Assembly (NCBI RefSeq): GCF_001625325.1
Contig: NZ_JRQQ01000003.1
Coordinates: 1 to 64,000, forward strand
DNA: 64,000 bases
Direction of reading: 5' to 3'
Source of the DNA: Croceicoccus estronivorus
Lineage (GTDB): Bacteria; Pseudomonadota; Alphaproteobacteria; Sphingomonadales; Sphingomonadaceae
Of the stretch, positions 1 to 9,625 are shown in pieces. Below the pieces are notes generated by a model. That model ran no database searches. It saw nothing but the letters and a program-made list of their open reading frames with translations, and was not told where the DNA came from. How positions within the stretch are numbered: the first letter of the stretch is position 1; each line of letters opens with the position of its first letter. The translations under genes and the position numbers were made by a program.

Positions 1-147
1 CCCCTTTGTCGTTCGCTACCGCAAAATTAAACCAACAAACCACAATGAACCAAGGGTGTGTGGCGATAAAGCTGCACGGGCCTCTTGACCCCGACGGCGT
101 TTTATTGTCCGCCTCCCACACGCAGATAAATCAATGGAAGTGCCGCT

Positions 148-2292
148 ATGCAGCAAACGAAGGATGATGCCCGTTTCGACGAAATGATCGCGAAGGTGCA
201 AAATGGCAGCCTCCGGATGACGGAACAGGATGCTTTGGCAATCGCGGGCAAGCTCTATGGCCGCCATCGCTATGGACAAGCGGTGAATGTTTGCAATCAG
301 CTGCTCAAACACAAACCATCTCTGTCTGATGCGCATAGCATTCTGGGGGTGTCGCTAGCGGCGATGGGGAAACGCCAAGAGGGCATTGCGGCGCTCAAGC
401 GAGCGATCAAATCCAACGCCAAGGTTGCGGGCTATCATTCCAATTTGGGCGAGATCTATCGTCAGGATGGCAACCTGGCGGATGCGACGATTTCTCTCCA
501 GCAGGCGATCGAACTCGACCCCAAAAATGCCCAGGCTAACAACAACCTTGGCATCGTTCGCTTTGAAGGCCGGAATTACGATGAGGCCATCAAATGCTAT
601 CGCAAGGCTATAGAGGCAAACCCGCGTTTTCCGGAAGCTTACAATAATCTTGGAAACGCGCTGAGAAAAGTCGCTAAACTCGAAGCTGCAGCGGATGCTT
701 ATCAGCATGCACTTGGACTGCGCGAAATATATCCGGAAGCTTACAATAATCTGGGTACGTTGCTTCGAGAACTGCATAAGCCCGAACAGGCCGAGCATGC
801 GCTTCGTAAGGCAATTCAGCAGAACCCTCGCTATGTGGAAGCATACAATAACCTTGCAGCGATTTATCACGCCGAAAACAGGGATGTCGATGCGCTGAGG
901 CAGCTCTCGGAAGCATTGAAGGTAGAGCCGAAGAATGCGCGCAGCCTTCTATTGACGGCCCGTATTCAGTCACGCCGTGGCAACACGACCGCAGCGGAGC
1001 AGGCCTGCCAGTTCGTCCTTGCCCAAGATCCTCAAAACTCCGAGGCCCTGACAGTGCTCGGCACAGTCAAGCATGAGATGGATAAATACGATGAAGCCAT
1101 CGAATTGCTCGGCAAGGCGGTCGAGTTGCGTCCCGATGCGCCGGAAGCGAGGAATTATTATGGTATTGCGCTTAAGTCTGTAGGTCGACTGGACGAGGCG
1201 CGTGAACAGCTTCTCAAAGGGCTCGAGATCAACGGCTCCATGTACGGAGCATACGCAAACCTGAATGATCTCGTCGATTTCTCGAAGGAAAAAGAACTCT
1301 TCGGCAAGATGGAAACCATCATGGAAACTGTCGAAGATCAACGGATGGGCAGTTTGTTGCCGCTCCATTTCGCATATGCCAAGGCGCTTGACGACAATGG
1401 CCAGCATGAAAAGGCGCTGGAACATTACATCACCGGCGGCCAGATGAAGCGGGCTCAGCTAAACTATGTCGAAAAGGACACGTTTGCGTTCTTCTCATCC
1501 ATCAAGAAAGCGTTTCCGGCCAAGGTCTTCAAGGATCGGCCGTTTGAAGGGATTTCCGATGAACGTCCTTTGTTCATAATCGGTATGCCGCGGTCAGGGT
1601 CAACTCTGGTCGAGCAAATTATTTCCAGTCACAAAGACATATATGGTGCTGGCGAGGTCAAATACTTCTCCCATGCGCTACACCGCTTACGTGATCGCTT
1701 CCCCGCGCTTTCGCGTTACCCTGACATGGTCAGCGAATTGTCTCCAAAGCAGTTCGAGATTCTCGGCGACGATTATCTCCGAGCTCTCACTGCGTCGGCT
1801 GACGGTGCCAAGCGTGTCACTGACAAGCTGCTGACCAACTATTTCTTCGTTGGAGTACTGCACCTGCTGTTCCCCAACGCGAAATTCATCAACACGCGCC
1901 GCGATCCGGTCGATACCTGTCTGTCGGGCTTCACCAAGCTGTTCAAGGACGACATGCCCCATAGCTATGATCTCGGCGAACTGGGGCGTTACTATCGCCA
2001 ATACGACGCCTTGATGAAACATTGGGAGAAGGTGCTGCCCAAGGGAACCATCAAGGTCGTCGAATATGAGCAGGTCGTCGCCGAAACGGAAACCAGTGCC
2101 CGTGAACTGATCGATTTCATCGGTCTCGATTGGGACGAAGCCTGTCTGGCCTTTCACAAGTCGAAGCGCCCGGTCAAAACTGCCAGCGTGGCTCAGGTTC
2201 GCAAGCCAATATACAAGACCTCCGTCGAACGGTGGAAGAAGTATGGCCCTGGCCTTCAACCGCTGGTGGATGCAATCGCCGGAAAGAAATAG
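148..2292 (+). CDS. TPR-repeat sulfotransferase family protein
   Basis: A 714-residue two-part protein. Residues about 35-460 are tetratricopeptide repeats, with recurring A-Y-N-N-L-G and N-P-x-x-P-E-A signatures that form a superhelical protein-binding surface. The C-terminal part is a sulfotransferase domain: the loop PRSGS at residues 481-485 matches the 5'-phosphosulfate site for PAPS, and RRDPVDTCLSGF near residue 587 matches the 3'-phosphate site. Such TPR-sulfotransferases are common in alphaproteobacteria; substrates are mostly unknown (protein, glycan or lipid). No signal peptide or membrane segment is visible, so it is probably cytosolic. The ATG is preceded by a GGAAG element, and a strong terminator follows 15 bases after the stop, so it looks monocistronic. 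Family assignment is secure; the substrate is not. Confidence 0.9.
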   Translation: MQQTKDDARFDEMIAKVQNGSLRMTEQDALAIAGKLYGRHRYGQAVNVCNQLLKHKPSLSDAHSILGVSLAAMGKRQEGIAALKRAIKSNAKVAGYHSNLGEIYRQDGNLADATISLQQAIELDPKNAQANNNLGIVRFEGRNYDEAIKCYRKAIEANPRFPEAYNNLGNALRKVAKLEAAADAYQHALGLREIYPEAYNNLGTLLRELHKPEQAEHALRKAIQQNPRYVEAYNNLAAIYHAENRDVDALRQLSEALKVEPKNARSLLLTARIQSRRGNTTAAEQACQFVLAQDPQNSEALTVLGTVKHEMDKYDEAIELLGKAVELRPDAPEARNYYGIALKSVGRLDEAREQLLKGLEINGSMYGAYANLNDLVDFSKEKELFGKMETIMETVEDQRMGSLLPLHFAYAKALDDNGQHEKALEHYITGGQMKRAQLNYVEKDTFAFFSSIKKAFPAKVFKDRPFEGISDERPLFIIGMPRSGSTLVEQIISSHKDIYGAGEVKYFSHALHRLRDRFPALSRYPDMVSELSPKQFEILGDDYLRALTASADGAKRVTDKLLTNYFFVGVLHLLFPNAKFINTRRDPVDTCLSGFTKLFKDDMPHSYDLGELGRYYRQYDALMKHWEKVLPKGTIKVVEYEQVVAETETSARELIDFIGLDWDEACLAFHKSKRPVKTASVAQVRKPIYKTSVERWKKYGPGLQPLVDAIAGKK

Positions 2293-2306
2293 CGGGACAT
2301 CCAATC

Positions 2307-2332
2307 GGGGCTGGAGCAATCCGGCCCCTTTT
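2307..2332 (+). terminator. Intrinsic terminator after the TPR-sulfotransferase gene
   Basis: A nine-pair stem (2307-2315 with 2320-2328, one G-U pair) closes on a GCAA tetraloop and is followed directly by TTTT. It begins 15 bases after the stop of the sulfotransferase gene and ends 38 bases before the sodC start, so the two genes are probably transcribed separately. Confidence 0.85.
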
Positions 2333-2369
2333 GCGTTGAAGAAAGCATTAGCAAAAAGGGAGAAGCTTG

Positions 2370-2894
2370 ATGATCCGTAAAGCATTCGTCGCGATGATGC
2401 CGATTGCGCTTGCCGCATGTGCGTCCGTAGGTGAGTTGCCGGTGGAGCGCATTGCTTCCGCAACGATCCTGTCGGGAAGTGGGCAACCAGCGGGAACAGC
2501 TGAACTGGTCGGGCAAGGGGATACCCTATCCCTCAAGATCGCATTGACGGGTATCTCACCAGGCCTGCACGGCACTCATCTCCATACCGTCGGCAAGTGT
2601 GAGGCACCTGACTTCAAGTCAGCGGGGGGGCATCTGAATCCCGCGCACAAAGAGCATGGGATGGAAAACCCGAAAGGCCGCCATCTCGGCGATTTGCCCA
2701 ACATGAACGTTGCAGCCGACGGAACGGCCAGCATGACCGTTCCGTTGAATGGTGAACCGGCTTCCTTGATGAGTGACATGTTCGATGCAGACGGGACCGC
2801 GATTGTGGTTCATGCCGGGCCCGACGATTACATGTCTGATCCTGCGGGCAACGCTGGCGGTCGTATCGCATGCGGTGTGTTCAAACGTATCTGA
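2370..2894 (+). CDS. sodC: Superoxide dismutase [Cu-Zn], lipoprotein type
   Basis: Converts superoxide to hydrogen peroxide and oxygen outside the cytoplasm. The 174-residue product opens with a lipoprotein signal (lipobox ALAAC, Cys17), so it should be anchored to a membrane facing the periplasm. The Cu/Zn SOD fold is marked by the ligand cluster GTHLHTVGKCE, the zinc-loop GGHLNP and KEHG histidines, the later VVHAGPDDY histidine, and the C-terminal GGRIACG with the active-site arginine and disulfide cysteine. The ATG at 2370 is chosen over an adjacent upstream TTG because an AAAAAGGGAG ribosome binding site sits at correct distance. It has its own transcription unit, convergent with queC. 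Confidence 0.95.
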   Translation: MIRKAFVAMMPIALAACASVGELPVERIASATILSGSGQPAGTAELVGQGDTLSLKIALTGISPGLHGTHLHTVGKCEAPDFKSAGGHLNPAHKEHGMENPKGRHLGDLPNMNVAADGTASMTVPLNGEPASLMSDMFDADGTAIVVHAGPDDYMSDPAGNAGGRIACGVFKRI

Positions 2895-2918
2895 TCCCCC
2901 CTGTCGCTGGGAAGAGGA

Positions 2919-3611
2919 TCACACGGCGTAAGGTGTGGGATCCTCTAGCCCCGCTTGTGCGAAGCCGGCCCTGCGGAGGCGGCAGCTGTCACAGGCACCA
3001 CATGCTCTGCCGTCCTCAAGCGGATCATAGCACGACCAGCTGAGACCGGGATCGAGGCCGAGCCGGGCCGCCTCGCGCGCAATATCGGCTTTCCCGAGAT
3101 GCTGCAGAGGGGCGTGGATCGTGAAAGGAGAACCTTCCGCTCCCGCCTTGGTTGCCAGCCGTGCGGTTTCCGCAAAACTAGCGATAAATTCCGGTCGACA
3201 ATCAGGGTAGCCGGAATAGTCGAGTGCGTTCACACCAATGAAGATATCGCTGGCGCCGATCACTTCCGCCCATGCCAAGGTAAGCGACAGGAACACTAGA
3301 TTGCGAGCGGGCACGTAGGTGACCGGGATATCCGCGCCGACACCATCCTTCGGTACGGGAATGTCGTCAGTCAGCGCGGAACCGCCGAATTTACGGAGAT
3401 CCAATGGCAGAATGACATGGCGTTCAGCATCGAGAATCCGGGCAATCTCCCGGGCAGCATCGATCTCGCGCCGGTGGCGCTGGTTGTAGTCGATGGTAAG
3501 GGCATTGACGCAGTAACCCTGTTCCCGGGCAAGGCCCCCGGAAACCATCGAATCCAGCCCGCCCGATAGTAAGACGACTGCTTGTCTCCCGGTCGTTTCG
3601 CGTGTGCTCAT
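2919..3611 (-). CDS. queC: 7-cyano-7-deazaguanine synthase QueC
   Basis: Catalyses ATP-dependent conversion of 7-carboxy-7-deazaguanine to preQ0, a committed step toward the queuosine base at the tRNA wobble position. The 230-residue protein has the PP-loop SGGLDS at residues 16-21, which binds ATP, and a C-terminal zinc site of four cysteines (SCYDP, then CGACDSC). Length and motifs match the family. It lies 42 bases downstream of a small exported protein on the same strand. No queD or queE is adjacent. A second queuosine-related gene, gluQRS, lies at 36.4 kb. Confidence 0.97.
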   Translation of the reverse strand: MSTRETTGRQAVVLLSGGLDSMVSGGLAREQGYCVNALTIDYNQRHRREIDAAREIARILDAERHVILPLDLRKFGGSALTDDIPVPKDGVGADIPVTYVPARNLVFLSLTLAWAEVIGASDIFIGVNALDYSGYPDCRPEFIASFAETARLATKAGAEGSPFTIHAPLQHLGKADIAREAARLGLDPGLSWSCYDPLEDGRACGACDSCRLRRAGFAQAGLEDPTPYAV

Positions 3612-3653
3612 GGCATGCCGCTACATAGGCGGAGGCCGCCTTTCAAGCGCGCA

Positions 3654-4073
3654 TTACCCGCCACAACGACCGACCCATCGGGCTTCAGCGGAAAACTGGA
3701 AGGGGAGGCCATCAACAATTCCCTGGCTTTCGATCTGCGCGATTTGGGCAGATTCACGCCGGATATGGGTTCGGCCATAACCATGCCCGCGACAAGTGTA
3801 CTGCACTGTGACGCGATCAGCGGTGTCTTCGACAACGAAGCGGCTGCATCCGGAAGCCGTATGCCGCAATTGAATCAGTTCGCGACCATCACGCAGGCAT
3901 ATCCGTTGCCGCGTATTGTCGGAGCGGAAACGAATCTCCCAGTTGCCCGGCTTGAGTTTGTCGAGCGCGGCCAGCTCTGGCTGCTGCGCCAAAGCGGGAA
4001 TACTGAAGATGCAAAGAAGTGCTGCTGCAATTCGCGGCATCCAGTTTCGATCGATTTTACCTAATATTCGCAT
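3654..4073 (-). CDS. DUF3617-like periplasmic protein
   Basis: A 139-residue exported protein without known function. An N-terminal signal peptide is visible (a basic stretch, then AAALLCIFSIPALA with cleavage before QQ). The mature part begins LKPGNWEIRF, contains four cysteines that could form two disulfides, and resembles DUF3617 proteins. The start at 4073 is preferred because GGAG precedes it at suitable distance; a second ATG at 4040 would give a more standard signal peptide but lacks a clear ribosome binding site. It may share a transcript with queC, though no functional link is apparent. Confidence 0.65.
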   Translation of the reverse strand: MRILGKIDRNWMPRIAAALLCIFSIPALAQQPELAALDKLKPGNWEIRFRSDNTRQRICLRDGRELIQLRHTASGCSRFVVEDTADRVTVQYTCRGHGYGRTHIRRESAQIAQIESQGIVDGLPFQFSAEARWVGRCGG

Positions 4074-4151
4074 TCGGATAACTCCGGTAGCGACCCGAGC
4101 GACCTCCTCTATTTTGCACGATAAGTCGCACCATACAAGCGATGAGCTGCA

Positions 4152-5048
4152 TCAATCCTGAATGGGGAACAGGCGTGAACAGAATGCGCAATCGACCATG
4201 ATAACGCCGTCATCATTGCGCATCTTCGCCCTTTCTTCCGAGGGGAAGCGCGCAAGAACCGTTTCAAAATGAACGGTGGTGCAACGGCAGCCACGGGTCA
4301 AGGGAGCGCCCTGTTCTACGCGTATTTCGTTTTCCTCGTGGAACAGGCGCCACAGTAACGCCTCCAGCGAAAGAGACTGATCCACGAGCTCATCCGGCCT
4401 CACCGTGTCGGCAATGATGGCAATATGTTCCCATTCGGGATGGTCCATTCGCACATGTAGCCGTTCGCGCCCCTCTTCGCCTTCCGCAAGATGTTGCAGC
4501 AGGATACCGCCGGCCGTGGGGCGCCCGGAATTGCTGTCCACACTTACACGGATCAGAGTGGGCACTTGTTCGGACTGTCCGAAATAGGCTTCGAAAGCAG
4601 CCGTGATCGAGTTGCCTTCCAGGGGAACGATACCCTGGTAACGCTGCCCATTCGTTGCGAGATCGAAAGTGACCGCAAGGAAGCCTTTGCCGAACAGAGT
4701 CTCCAGCGAGGTATCGTTACCGGCCTGACCCAGCCGGTCCTCATCGAACTGGACATATCCCCGCAATTCACCGTCGCGGTAGTCGCAGACCAGTAGCTGG
4801 ACGATACCTTCGTCGGTCTGTGCCTGAATGGTAAGCTGGCTACCTTCCCCTTTGAGCAGACCGCCCGCCAGCGCGGCGAAGACCAAGGCTTCGGCGAGGA
4901 GATCTCTTATCGGGTCGGGATAGTCATGTGCCGAAAGAATGGTTTCCAGCACGCCATCAAGCCGGACAACGCGTCCGCGCACGTCGCGTTCCGGCAACGT
5001 GAAGGCGAGAAGCCTGTCACTGTAGGTCTCTTCGAGTTGTTCCGTCAT
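4152..5048 (-). CDS. hslO: Redox-regulated chaperone Hsp33
   Basis: Hsp33 is a cytosolic holdase chaperone switched on by oxidation. The 298-residue protein carries the C-terminal zinc redox switch as Cys254-x-Cys256, a 30-residue spacer, then Cys287-x2-Cys290, the same spacing as in E. coli. It is the last gene of argD-argF-hslO, 49 bases after argF on the same strand. The arrangement with arginine biosynthesis genes recurs in alphaproteobacteria, without a known functional reason. Confidence 0.96.
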   Translation of the reverse strand: MTEQLEETYSDRLLAFTLPERDVRGRVVRLDGVLETILSAHDYPDPIRDLLAEALVFAALAGGLLKGEGSQLTIQAQTDEGIVQLLVCDYRDGELRGYVQFDEDRLGQAGNDTSLETLFGKGFLAVTFDLATNGQRYQGIVPLEGNSITAAFEAYFGQSEQVPTLIRVSVDSNSGRPTAGGILLQHLAEGEEGRERLHVRMDHPEWEHIAIIADTVRPDELVDQSLSLEALLWRLFHEENEIRVEQGAPLTRGCRCTTVHFETVLARFPSEERAKMRNDDGVIMVDCAFCSRLFPIQD

Positions 5049-5097
5049 TGCCGACTATATGGGGGCATGAAGCTGAATGAGAAGGTCGTCGGAGCTA

Positions 5098-6024
5098 TCA
5101 GATCGCGCCAAAGCACCAGAGCAGCACAGATTTCTGCCCATGGATGCGATTTTCAGCTTCGTCGAACACTGCCGATTGTGCGCTTTCGAATACGCTTTCG
5201 GTTACTTCGTCGCCGATGTGGGCGGGCAAGCAATGGAGAAACATGGCATCGGGCTTGGCATGCGACATCAGCGCGTCGTTTACCTGAAACGGGGCCATAG
5301 CGGCCAACTTGCCTACCGCGTGTTCCTGGCCCATTGAAACCCACGTATCGGTGACGACGACATCGGCACCTTTTACCGCTTCGACGGCGTCGTGAGTCAA
5401 AGTGACGTTCGCGCCCCCGGCGCGAGCCATCTGCACGAATTCCGGTTCCGGCTCATAACCTTCAGGCGTGCCCGCGCGGACATTGAACTTCATAAGTCCG
5501 GCAGCTTCCAGGATCGAGCTCAAGACATTGTTGCCGTCACCTACCCAGGCGACTTCCAGCCCCGGCAAAGGCTTGCCGTGCTCCACGATCGTCAGCAGGT
5601 CGGCAACGATCTGGCAGGGGTGGGAGCGGTCGGTCAGACCGTTGATAACGGGGACAGTGGCATGCCGCGCCATTTCCTCTACTTTGCCATGGTCGTCCGT
5701 GCGGATCATGATGGCATCGACCATACGGCTCAATACCCGCGCCGTGTCGGCCAGCGATTCGCCTCGACCCAATTGAGTGGTGCCGGACTCCATGACGATA
5801 GCGCTGCCGCCGAGCTGGCGCATGGCCATGTCGAAGCTGACTCGCGTACGAGTCGAATTCTTCTCGAAGATCATGGCGAGCACACGGCCTGCCAACGGCG
5901 CGTCATTGTCCGCAGCGCCTTTGGGGCGATCGGCGCGCGCCGCCTTGCGGTCCATTGCGTCGTTGATCATCGCGGCGATCGCGTCGCCACCGGCATCTGA
6001 AAGATCGAGGAAATTCCGGGGCAT
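5098..6024 (-). CDS. argF: Ornithine carbamoyltransferase
   Basis: Makes citrulline from ornithine and carbamoyl phosphate in arginine biosynthesis. The 308-residue protein has the carbamoyl phosphate motif STRTR at residues 57-61, the HPCQ motif, and the ornithine-binding HCLPAH at 264-269 with the catalytic cysteine. Its ATG overlaps the argD stop by one base (TGATG), implying translational coupling. Length is typical of the anabolic enzyme. Confidence 0.97.
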   Translation of the reverse strand: MPRNFLDLSDAGGDAIAAMINDAMDRKAARADRPKGAADNDAPLAGRVLAMIFEKNSTRTRVSFDMAMRQLGGSAIVMESGTTQLGRGESLADTARVLSRMVDAIMIRTDDHGKVEEMARHATVPVINGLTDRSHPCQIVADLLTIVEHGKPLPGLEVAWVGDGNNVLSSILEAAGLMKFNVRAGTPEGYEPEPEFVQMARAGGANVTLTHDAVEAVKGADVVVTDTWVSMGQEHAVGKLAAMAPFQVNDALMSHAKPDAMFLHCLPAHIGDEVTESVFESAQSAVFDEAENRIHGQKSVLLWCFGAI

Positions 6025-7214
6025 CAGGCTGCCTCCGTCACTGCGTAACTCGCGGCGCCGGCGGAAAGCTTGTCAAAGAATTCGTCGATTTCCGCGTCAC
6101 CGATGACCAGCGGCGGAATGAGCCGAATCGTATTGTCTCCGGCCGAAACGGCCAGGAGGCCATGATTGTCGCGCAAGTGGGCGACGAAGGGCCGGCTTTC
6201 CGTTTTCATCTTGAGGCCGAGCATCAGGCCGCTGCCCCGGACCAGTTCGAACAGGTCGGGATAATTGCCGATGAATTGTTCCAATCCGGTCCGGATGCGC
6301 TCACCCTTCTCGCGGACGGATGCGAGGAACTCCTCATTGGCGACCGCATCGAGGACCGCGTTGCCAGCCGCCATCGCGAGGGGGTTGCCGCCATAGGTCG
6401 ATCCATGAGTGCCGGGGACCATGCCCCGTGCGGCCTTTTCCGTGGCGAGACATGCGCCGAGCGGAAAGCCGCCCCCAATGCCCTTGGCGGTCGCGAGAAT
6501 ATCGGGTTCGATCCCGTATTGCTCATAGGCGTAGAAATTGCCGGTCCGGGCTACGCCGGTCTGCACTTCGTCGAGTATAAGGAGAAGGTCCAACTCATCC
6601 GCCAGTGCACGCAGCCCAAGCATGAATTCATCCGTGGCCGCGCGAATACCGCCTTCGCCCTGGATCGGTTCCACGAGAAAACCGGCAGTGTGCGGACCTA
6701 TTGCAGCCTTTGCCGCTGCAAGGTCATTGAATTCGACGTATTTGAAGCCGGGCAGCAGAGGCCGGAAGCCCTTGTGCATCTTTTCCTGATTGGATGCGCT
6801 GATCGTGCCCATCGTCCGCCCATGGAAGGCGTTGCTGAACGTGATGAGTTCGAAGCGTTCCTCGTTGCCCTCATACTGATGGTAGGCACGCGCCGTCTTG
6901 ATCGCGCATTCCACGGCTTCGGCACCTGAATTGGTGAAAAATACCGTATCCGCGAAAGTCAGATCGACCAGTCGTTGAGCGAGCCGTTCACCCTGCGGGC
7001 TGCCATAGAGGTTCGACACATGCATCAATGTGGCGGCCTGTTCCTGAATGGCGCGAATCAGGCCGGGATGGGAATGGCCCAGGATATTGACGGCAATGCC
7101 TGCGGCGAAGTCCAGAAAGCGGCGCCCATCCTCGCTGATGAGGTGACAATGTTCGCCACGCACCGGCCGCACGTCGCACCGGGGATATACAGGCATCAGC
7201 GGGTCAATCGCCAT
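6024..7214 (-). CDS. argD: Acetylornithine/succinylornithine aminotransferase family protein
   Basis: A PLP-dependent class III aminotransferase of 396 residues, most likely N-acetylornithine aminotransferase given that argF follows at once. Seen: the cofactor motif FTNSGAEA, the aspartate in LDEVQTG (Asp215), and the Schiff-base lysine in [10 protein letters not shown] (Lys244). The start [10 protein letters not shown] at 7214 has a GGGAG ribosome binding site upstream; the frame stays open further but contains no better start. The enzyme may also serve lysine biosynthesis, as ArgD does in other bacteria. Confidence 0.94.
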   Translation of the reverse strand: MAIDPLMPVYPRCDVRPVRGEHCHLISEDGRRFLDFAAGIAVNILGHSHPGLIRAIQEQAATLMHVSNLYGSPQGERLAQRLVDLTFADTVFFTNSGAEAVECAIKTARAYHQYEGNEERFELITFSNAFHGRTMGTISASNQEKMHKGFRPLLPGFKYVEFNDLAAAKAAIGPHTAGFLVEPIQGEGGIRAATDEFMLGLRALADELDLLLILDEVQTGVARTGNFYAYEQYGIEPDILATAKGIGGGFPLGACLATEKAARGMVPGTHGSTYGGNPLAMAAGNAVLDAVANEEFLASVREKGERIRTGLEQFIGNYPDLFELVRGSGLMLGLKMKTESRPFVAHLRDNHGLLAVSAGDNTIRLIPPLVIGDAEIDEFFDKLSAGAASYAVTEAA

Positions 7215-7261
7215 CGAAGGGGACTCCCTGAAAGGAAAGCGGCAAAAAGGAAGGCCGCGCC

Positions 7262-7294
7262 AAAAAGACAAAGGCGGCCCTGCGAAGGGCCGCC
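7262..7294 (-). terminator. Intrinsic terminator of the cold-shock gene
   Basis: A perfect nine-pair stem (7273-7281 with 7286-7294) with a four-base loop. On the minus strand it is followed by TTTGTCTTTTT. It lies about 80 bases past the stop of the double cold-shock protein and before argD, separating the two minus-strand units. Confidence 0.85.
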
Positions 7295-7373
7295 GTAAAA
7301 GTTCATTTATGACTCTGCGGGCCGCCGGTCAATTCTTCCGGACTGGAGGTTGTTTGTCCGGCGGCCTGGCAGA

Positions 7374-8108
7374 TCAGCCGTTGAGCGGCACCAGGTTGAC
7401 AGCCGAATGCTTTCCGCGTCGATCGACCTCAAGGTCGAATTCGAGTCGGTCGCCTTCGTTGATCTCCCGCAGGCCGGAACGTTCGACAGCGCTGATGTGC
7501 ACAAAGGCGTCGGGCTGACCGTCATCACGTGTGATGAATCCAAAGCCCTTCATCGAGTTGAAGAACTTTACCGTGCCAGTTGCCTTTTCGCCGGTGAGTT
7601 CACGCTGCGGTGCGGCTGCCTTCTGCGGGACCGGGATGACATCCCCTACGACCTGAAGATCGGCGGCAGAGATTTTTCCGCCACGATCGACCAGATTGAA
7701 TTCGAGACCCTGCCCTTCGGCCAGACCTTCCAGTCCGGCGCGTTCGACGGCACTGATGTGCACGAACACATCTTCACCGCCATCTTCGCGCTGAATGAAG
7801 CCGAAGCCCTTGTTCGAATTGAAAAATTTCACCGTTCCCCGGCCGGTGCCAACGACCTGGGCAGGCATACCGCCGCCGCGCGGGGCGCCACCGCCACCGC
7901 CGCCACGGGGGCCGCCGCCGCCGAAGCGGTCGCCACCACCAAATCGGTCACCACCACCGAAGCGGTCGCCACCACCAAATCGGTCACCGCCGCCGAAACG
8001 ATCACGACCACCAAAATTATCGCCGCCGGCGAAGGGATCGAAACCGTCTTCTCCAAAACCGTCGCGCTTGTCGCGTCCCCGGCCGCGACGCCCTCTATCA
8101 AAACCCAT
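7374..8108 (-). CDS. Double cold-shock-domain protein with Gly-rich N-terminal tail
   Basis: A nucleic-acid-binding protein of 244 residues with two cold-shock domains, about residues 89-153 and 177-244. Each shows RNP1 (KGFGFI at 100-105 and 187-192) and RNP2 (VFVHI at 114-118, AFVHI at 201-205). The first 86 residues are low-complexity: a charged start followed by near-perfect GGGDRF hexapeptide repeats and a poly-Gly/Pro/Arg stretch, resembling RGG tails of RNA chaperones. Double-CSD proteins are typical of alphaproteobacteria and act as RNA chaperones or antiterminators; the repeated Gly-Asp-Arg-Phe tail is unusual. The gene is monocistronic, with its own terminator and a long upstream region shared with terC. 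Confidence 0.92.
   Translation of the reverse strand: MGFDRGRRGRGRDKRDGFGEDGFDPFAGGDNFGGRDRFGGGDRFGGGDRFGGGDRFGGGDRFGGGGPRGGGGGGAPRGGGMPAQVVGTGRGTVKFFNSNKGFGFIQREDGGEDVFVHISAVERAGLEGLAEGQGLEFNLVDRGGKISAADLQVVGDVIPVPQKAAAPQRELTGEKATGTVKFFNSMKGFGFITRDDGQPDAFVHISAVERSGLREINEGDRLEFDLEVDRRGKHSAVNLVPLNG
7905..8012 (-). repeat. Coding tandem repeat, 18-bp unit encoding GGGDRF
   Basis: Six 18-base units in frame inside the cold-shock gene, residues 33-68, encoding one GGRDRF, four GGGDRF copies and a GGGG-ending remnant. Central copies alternate two codon versions, suggesting duplication as a 36-base block. Copy number could vary by slippage without breaking the frame. Confidence 0.8.
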
Positions 8109-8381
8109 AAAGCTTAACGTACCTTCGTTTCGCCCAAAATCATCACCCGGCAGCGCGGACGAATCGCGCCGGATATGAAAGCAGACAGCAGAAATAGCTG
8201 CCGACCTTCTAACGTATGACGCCAGTCATAACGCAGAATCGGTGTATGCGCGAATGATTTCAAAAGATGTCTTGTTGTAACTTCACAACAATGCACCTCC
8301 GCTTCGAAAAATTACAGCCCAATCGAGCGTCAGGACCTATGCTCGCTTGCTTGGCGGGGCATGCTTGGGCAGAGAGACCGC
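8109..8381. promoter_or_regulatory. Divergent control region with two palindromes (cold-shock gene / terC)
   Basis: This 273-base gene-free stretch separates two divergent genes. It holds two perfect inverted repeats: TATGAC-GCCA-GTCATA at 8215-8230 and TTGTTGT-N6-ACAACAA at 8272-8291. Both have the size of dimeric repressor sites. The part next to the cold-shock gene would be its long 5' leader, as is common for cold-shock mRNAs. No regulator can be named. Confidence 0.45.
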
Positions 8382-9188
8382 ATGGAAATTCTTGCCCTTC
8401 TGTCAGACCCTGCCGCTTGGGCGGCTCTCTTGACTCTCATCGTCCTCGAGGTGGTGCTGGGGATCGACAATCTCGTTTTCATCGCGATCCTGTCGAACAA
8501 GCTGCCGCCCAGCGAACAGGCGATGGCGCGGCGGATCGGGCTGAGTCTGGCGCTTGTCATGCGGATCGGCCTGCTGATGCTGATCGGCTGGATCGTCACA
8601 TTGCAGACCCCGCTGTTCGACTTTGGAATACAGGGGGCCACTGGTCCCCATGGTGAACCGAGTTTCGAGACGGCGTTTTCCGGGCGCGATCTGATTCTGC
8701 TGGCTGGCGGGTTTTTCCTGTTGTGGAAAGCGACCAAGGAAATTCACCACAACATCGATCCCGAACCGGCGAGCGGCACTTTGCTCGATCCCAAGAAAGG
8801 CGTTGCGCAGATCACATTCTCGGCGGCGATCGCGCAGATCGTGGCACTCGATCTTGTTTTTTCGATCGATTCGATCCTCACTGCGGTGGGGATGACGGAC
8901 CATGTGCCGATTATGGTCACGGCGGTCATCATTACGGTTTCGCTGATGCTCGTGGCGGCGGATCCACTGGCCCGGTTCATCGAAAAGAATCCGACGCTGG
9001 TCATGCTGGCGCTGGCCTTTCTGGTGATGATTGGCCTGGTCCTGATTGCCGATGGTTTCGGCTTTCACGTGCCGAAGGGTTATATCTATGCGGCCATGGG
9101 CTTTTCCGTGGCGGTTGAAATGCTCAACATGGTTGGCCGCAATCGCCGGGCAAGACGTGCGGGCGTGGAAGGAGAGACTGTGCAATGA
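8382..9188 (+). CDS. TerC family integral membrane protein
   Basis: A 268-residue polytopic membrane protein of the TerC/YgdQ family, with about seven hydrophobic segments. The family signatures are present: [16 protein letters not shown] in the first segment and the repeated [15 protein letters not shown] later, both with acidic residues within membrane helices that probably bind a metal ion. Relatives act in tellurite resistance or manganese export. The ATG at 8382 is chosen over one at 8361, since homologues begin just before the first segment. Its stop overlaps the next gene by ATGA. Confidence 0.88.
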   Translation: MEILALLSDPAAWAALLTLIVLEVVLGIDNLVFIAILSNKLPPSEQAMARRIGLSLALVMRIGLLMLIGWIVTLQTPLFDFGIQGATGPHGEPSFETAFSGRDLILLAGGFFLLWKATKEIHHNIDPEPASGTLLDPKKGVAQITFSAAIAQIVALDLVFSIDSILTAVGMTDHVPIMVTAVIITVSLMLVAADPLARFIEKNPTLVMLALAFLVMIGLVLIADGFGFHVPKGYIYAAMGFSVAVEMLNMVGRNRRARRAGVEGETVQ

Positions 9189-9619
9189 GCGATTTCCGCA
9201 AGCTTGAGGATGGCATCTTCGCCAGCCCGCAAATCGACCTGGCCGATATCGCGCACGCGAAAGAACTCGGGGTGACGCTGGTCATCAACAACCGGCCCGA
9301 AGGCGAATCGCCCGACCAGACACCGGGACCGGAGATTGAGGCCGCCGCCCGTGCCGCTGGCATGGATTATCTCGCAATTCCGGTGACACATGCCGGTTTT
9401 AGCGAAGGGCAGGTCAAGGCCATGGCGGCCGCATTGGCGAAAGCCGACGGTCCGATTCTGGCCTATTGCCGGTCCGGCACGCGTTCCACGCTACTGTGGT
9501 CTCTAGCCCAGGCCAGCAAGGGCCGCAAAGTGGACGAAATCGCCGCCGCCGCAGCAGCAGGTGGTTACGACGTAAGCCCGATTCGCGAACTCATGGATAT
9601 GCTGGCCGCTTCGGCCTGA
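9185..9619 (+). CDS. TIGR01244-type phosphatase / sulfur transferase (DUF442)
   Basis: A 144-residue cytosolic protein with the dual-specificity phosphatase-like fold known as the beta-lactamase hydrolase-like phosphatase domain. The Cys-x5-Arg catalytic loop is CRSGTR at residues 95-100, and NNRPEGES near residue 38 is the family's conserved turn. Relatives are sometimes fused to sulfur dioxygenases in sulfide oxidation. Translation is coupled to terC through an ATGA overlap. The substrate is unknown. Confidence 0.85.
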   Translation: MSDFRKLEDGIFASPQIDLADIAHAKELGVTLVINNRPEGESPDQTPGPEIEAAARAAGMDYLAIPVTHAGFSEGQVKAMAAALAKADGPILAYCRSGTRSTLLWSLAQASKGRKVDEIAAAAAAGGYDVSPIRELMDMLAASA

Positions 9620-9625
9620 TCGCAT

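Noticed and set aside
7905-8012. Regular repeats considered as a CRISPR or intergenic satellite
   Set aside because: No spacers, 18-base unit in frame inside a cold-shock gene; it is a coding repeat.
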